From: Chitinophagales bacterium
GTDB lineage: Bacteria > Bacteroidota > Bacteroidia > Chitinophagales > UBA8649
Assembly: GCA_016777395.1 (NCBI GenBank)
Contig: JADHRO010000123.1
Location: 1 to 6,632, forward strand
Direction of reading: 5' to 3'
Length of the DNA stretch: 6,632 nt
Shown here: in pieces, positions 5,521-6,632 of the stretch
Position numbering within the stretch: the first letter of the stretch is position 1
How the letters are laid out: each line of letters opens with the position of its first letter
Position numbers and translations under genes: made by a program
Notes under the pieces: model-generated
The model's database searches: none
Seen by the model: only the letters and a program-made list of their open reading frames with translations
Told to the model about the DNA's origin: nothing

Positions 5521-6632
5521 TTACATTTCTTTTTCAACAAAATGAATACCGTAATCTTCCAGTTCCTTTAAGATAGGTTCATAGATATTTGCCTCCATCG
5601 GTAGGCAAACACCCTTGGCTTTTATGTTGCCTTGAAGAATTTGTTTTGCGGCAATGCCAATGGGTAAGCCAACTGTTTTAGCCATGGCCGTATTGTTTTC
5701 ATCATCACCGATAACCACCATAGAACTCTCAATACGTTTTTTAGTGCCATTTAAGGTATAATTCAAAAGATGCCTCATTACAATCATATCTTTATCCCCT
5801 TCTTCCAATGCCCACTTCTCTTCAAACAATTTTTGTAAAATTTGAGCTGGAGTAGCCATCTTTAAACCGATCATTTTCTTTTCAAACAAACCTGCCCACT
5901 TCAACAAGCGCATTTCATCTCCATCCACATCAACACCCAAGTAATACGCTAACTTGATCTCCACAGAATCTGATTCACGATACTTTAAAAAGGTATTTAT
6001 AAAGTCCCTGTAGGTCATGTTCTCACTATCCTCCATCACATAGGAATCATCTGTGGCACCAATTTGTACCAAGATATGCCAGGCTTTGCAAAAATGAGGA
6101 CGCCGAAAAGTACCTCTATACATTGTTTTGACACCATGTAAACCGTATAGGTCGATGTATTTTAAAGAATCTCTATTGGCATAGCCTTCAAAATCACCAT
6201 ATCCATCTATATGGATCATCTCCGTCCGATCAAACAACTTGTTGTAAGGGATGTATTTATATTTTCCATTGTGTAAAAATTTCACCGCTCCACCCTGGCC
6301 AGCTAGAATTACGTTTCTGGGATTCCAAGTTAATTTATAATGCCATGGATTATTGTCACTTTCCGGTGCTATTAGGCCGCCTGTAAAGGATTCAAAGCCC
6401 TCTATTTGAGCCTTATCTGCCTTGACCCTATTGATGATCTTCATGGCACTCATATGGTCAATTCCAGGATCTAAACCGAGCTCATTTAAAAACAACAAGC
6501 CTTTAGCACGGGCCTCCTCGTCCATCGCTTTCATCTCTGGAGAAACATAGGAAGGGGTAATCAAGTTCTTAGAGTATTTTAAACACGATTGTGCTATTTG
6601 GGGGTGAAATCGGGCGGGCAACATCGATATAA
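5521..6632 (-). CDS. Saccharopine dehydrogenase family protein, Lys9-like, C-terminal part (cut by window edge)
   Basis: The frame is open to the window edge: the codons before the ATG at 6624 encode Ile-Ser, which continue the family pattern VIS-LLP-xxFHP. This ATG is therefore internal and the true start lies beyond the window. About 370 residues are visible, and the missing part is the N-terminal NAD(P)-binding Rossmann strand-helix region. Counting from that ATG, the catalytic-domain motifs are NLITPSYVSPEM (20-31), GLDPGIDHM (50-58), TGGLIAPESDNNPWHYKLTW (81-100) and YRGTFRRPHFCKAW (169-182). These match saccharopine reductase (Lys9), which joins or splits glutamate and aminoadipate semialdehyde through saccharopine. 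The same superfamily includes carboxy(nor)spermidine dehydrogenase, the enzyme before NspC, but the motif block here looks more like Lys9. It ends 58 bases from the convergent arsC. Confidence 0.85.
   Translation of the reverse strand, partial: ISMLPARFHPQIAQSCLKYSKNLITPSYVSPEMKAMDEEARAKGLLFLNELGLDPGIDHMSAMKIINRVKADKAQIEGFESFTGGLIAPESDNNPWHYKLTWNPRNVILAGQGGAVKFLHNGKYKYIPYNKLFDRTEMIHIDGYGDFEGYANRDSLKYIDLYGLHGVKTMYRGTFRRPHFCKAWHILVQIGATDDSYVMEDSENMTYRDFINTFLKYRESDSVEIKLAYYLGVDVDGDEMRLLKWAGLFEKKMIGLKMATPAQILQKLFEEKWALEEGDKDMIVMRHLLNYTLNGTKKRIESSMVVIGDDENNTAMAKTVGLPIGIAAKQILQGNIKAKGVCLPMEANIYEPILKELEDYGIHFVEKEM

Noticed and set aside
6622..6624. ATG at 6624 as the start of the saccharopine dehydrogenase gene
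   Set aside because: The frame continues to the window edge with codons for Ile-Ser that extend a conserved motif, and the protein would lack its nucleotide-binding N-terminus.
1..6632. CRISPR array, insertion sequence, prophage or tRNA-associated integration
   Set aside because: No spaced direct repeats, transposase or integrase frames, or duplicated tRNA 3' end were seen; the tRNA is flanked by ordinary genes.

Overview
The window reads as a piece of chromosome from an AT-rich member of the Bacteroidota, probably a flavobacterium-like or related marine/environmental lineage. Support comes from the lack of Shine-Dalgarno sequences, the A-rich stretches before start codons, exact copies of the Bacteroidota -7 promoter element TAnnTTTG upstream of three genes, a lipoprotein with a Bacteroidota-style acidic stretch after its cysteine, and proteins that resemble Bacteroidota families (nspC, a Lys9-like dehydrogenase, a DUF2177 membrane protein). 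The genus is not determined. All genes look like ordinary chromosomal housekeeping or stress genes. I see no phage, transposon, CRISPR array or convincing new system.

Layout from left to right. (1) Positions 1-188 hold the N-terminal end of a cryptochrome/photolyase gene on the minus strand, cut by the window edge. (2) A very AT-rich spacer precedes a plus-strand gene for an NTF2/SnoaL-like lipoprotein (458-964), which ends in a strong intrinsic terminator. (3) On the minus strand, reading leftward, are carboxynorspermidine decarboxylase (nspC), then tRNA-Ala(GGC), then an intrinsic terminator. (4) Also on the minus strand is a probable two-gene unit: an ElaA-type acetyltransferase followed by a CstB/ETHE1-like persulfide dioxygenase fused to two rhodanese domains. 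(5) Divergent from elaA, on the plus strand, are a four-helix DUF2177 membrane protein and a thioredoxin-type arsenate reductase. (6) The right end is the C-terminal part of a Lys9-like saccharopine dehydrogenase on the minus strand, convergent with arsC and cut by the window edge.

Functional links are modest. nspC (spermidine/norspermidine synthesis) and the saccharopine-dehydrogenase-family enzyme lie within 3.2 kb, and a member of that superfamily makes the substrate of NspC. However, the sequence here looks more like saccharopine reductase, so the link is only a possibility. The sulfur enzyme, the arsenate reductase and the photolyase all fit general stress and redox chemistry without forming one operon. 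Refinements worth keeping are the reassigned nspC start (ATG at 2371, not the upstream TTG), the partial genes at both edges, the possible nspC-tRNA cotranscript, and the degenerate first rhodanese domain of the sulfur enzyme.
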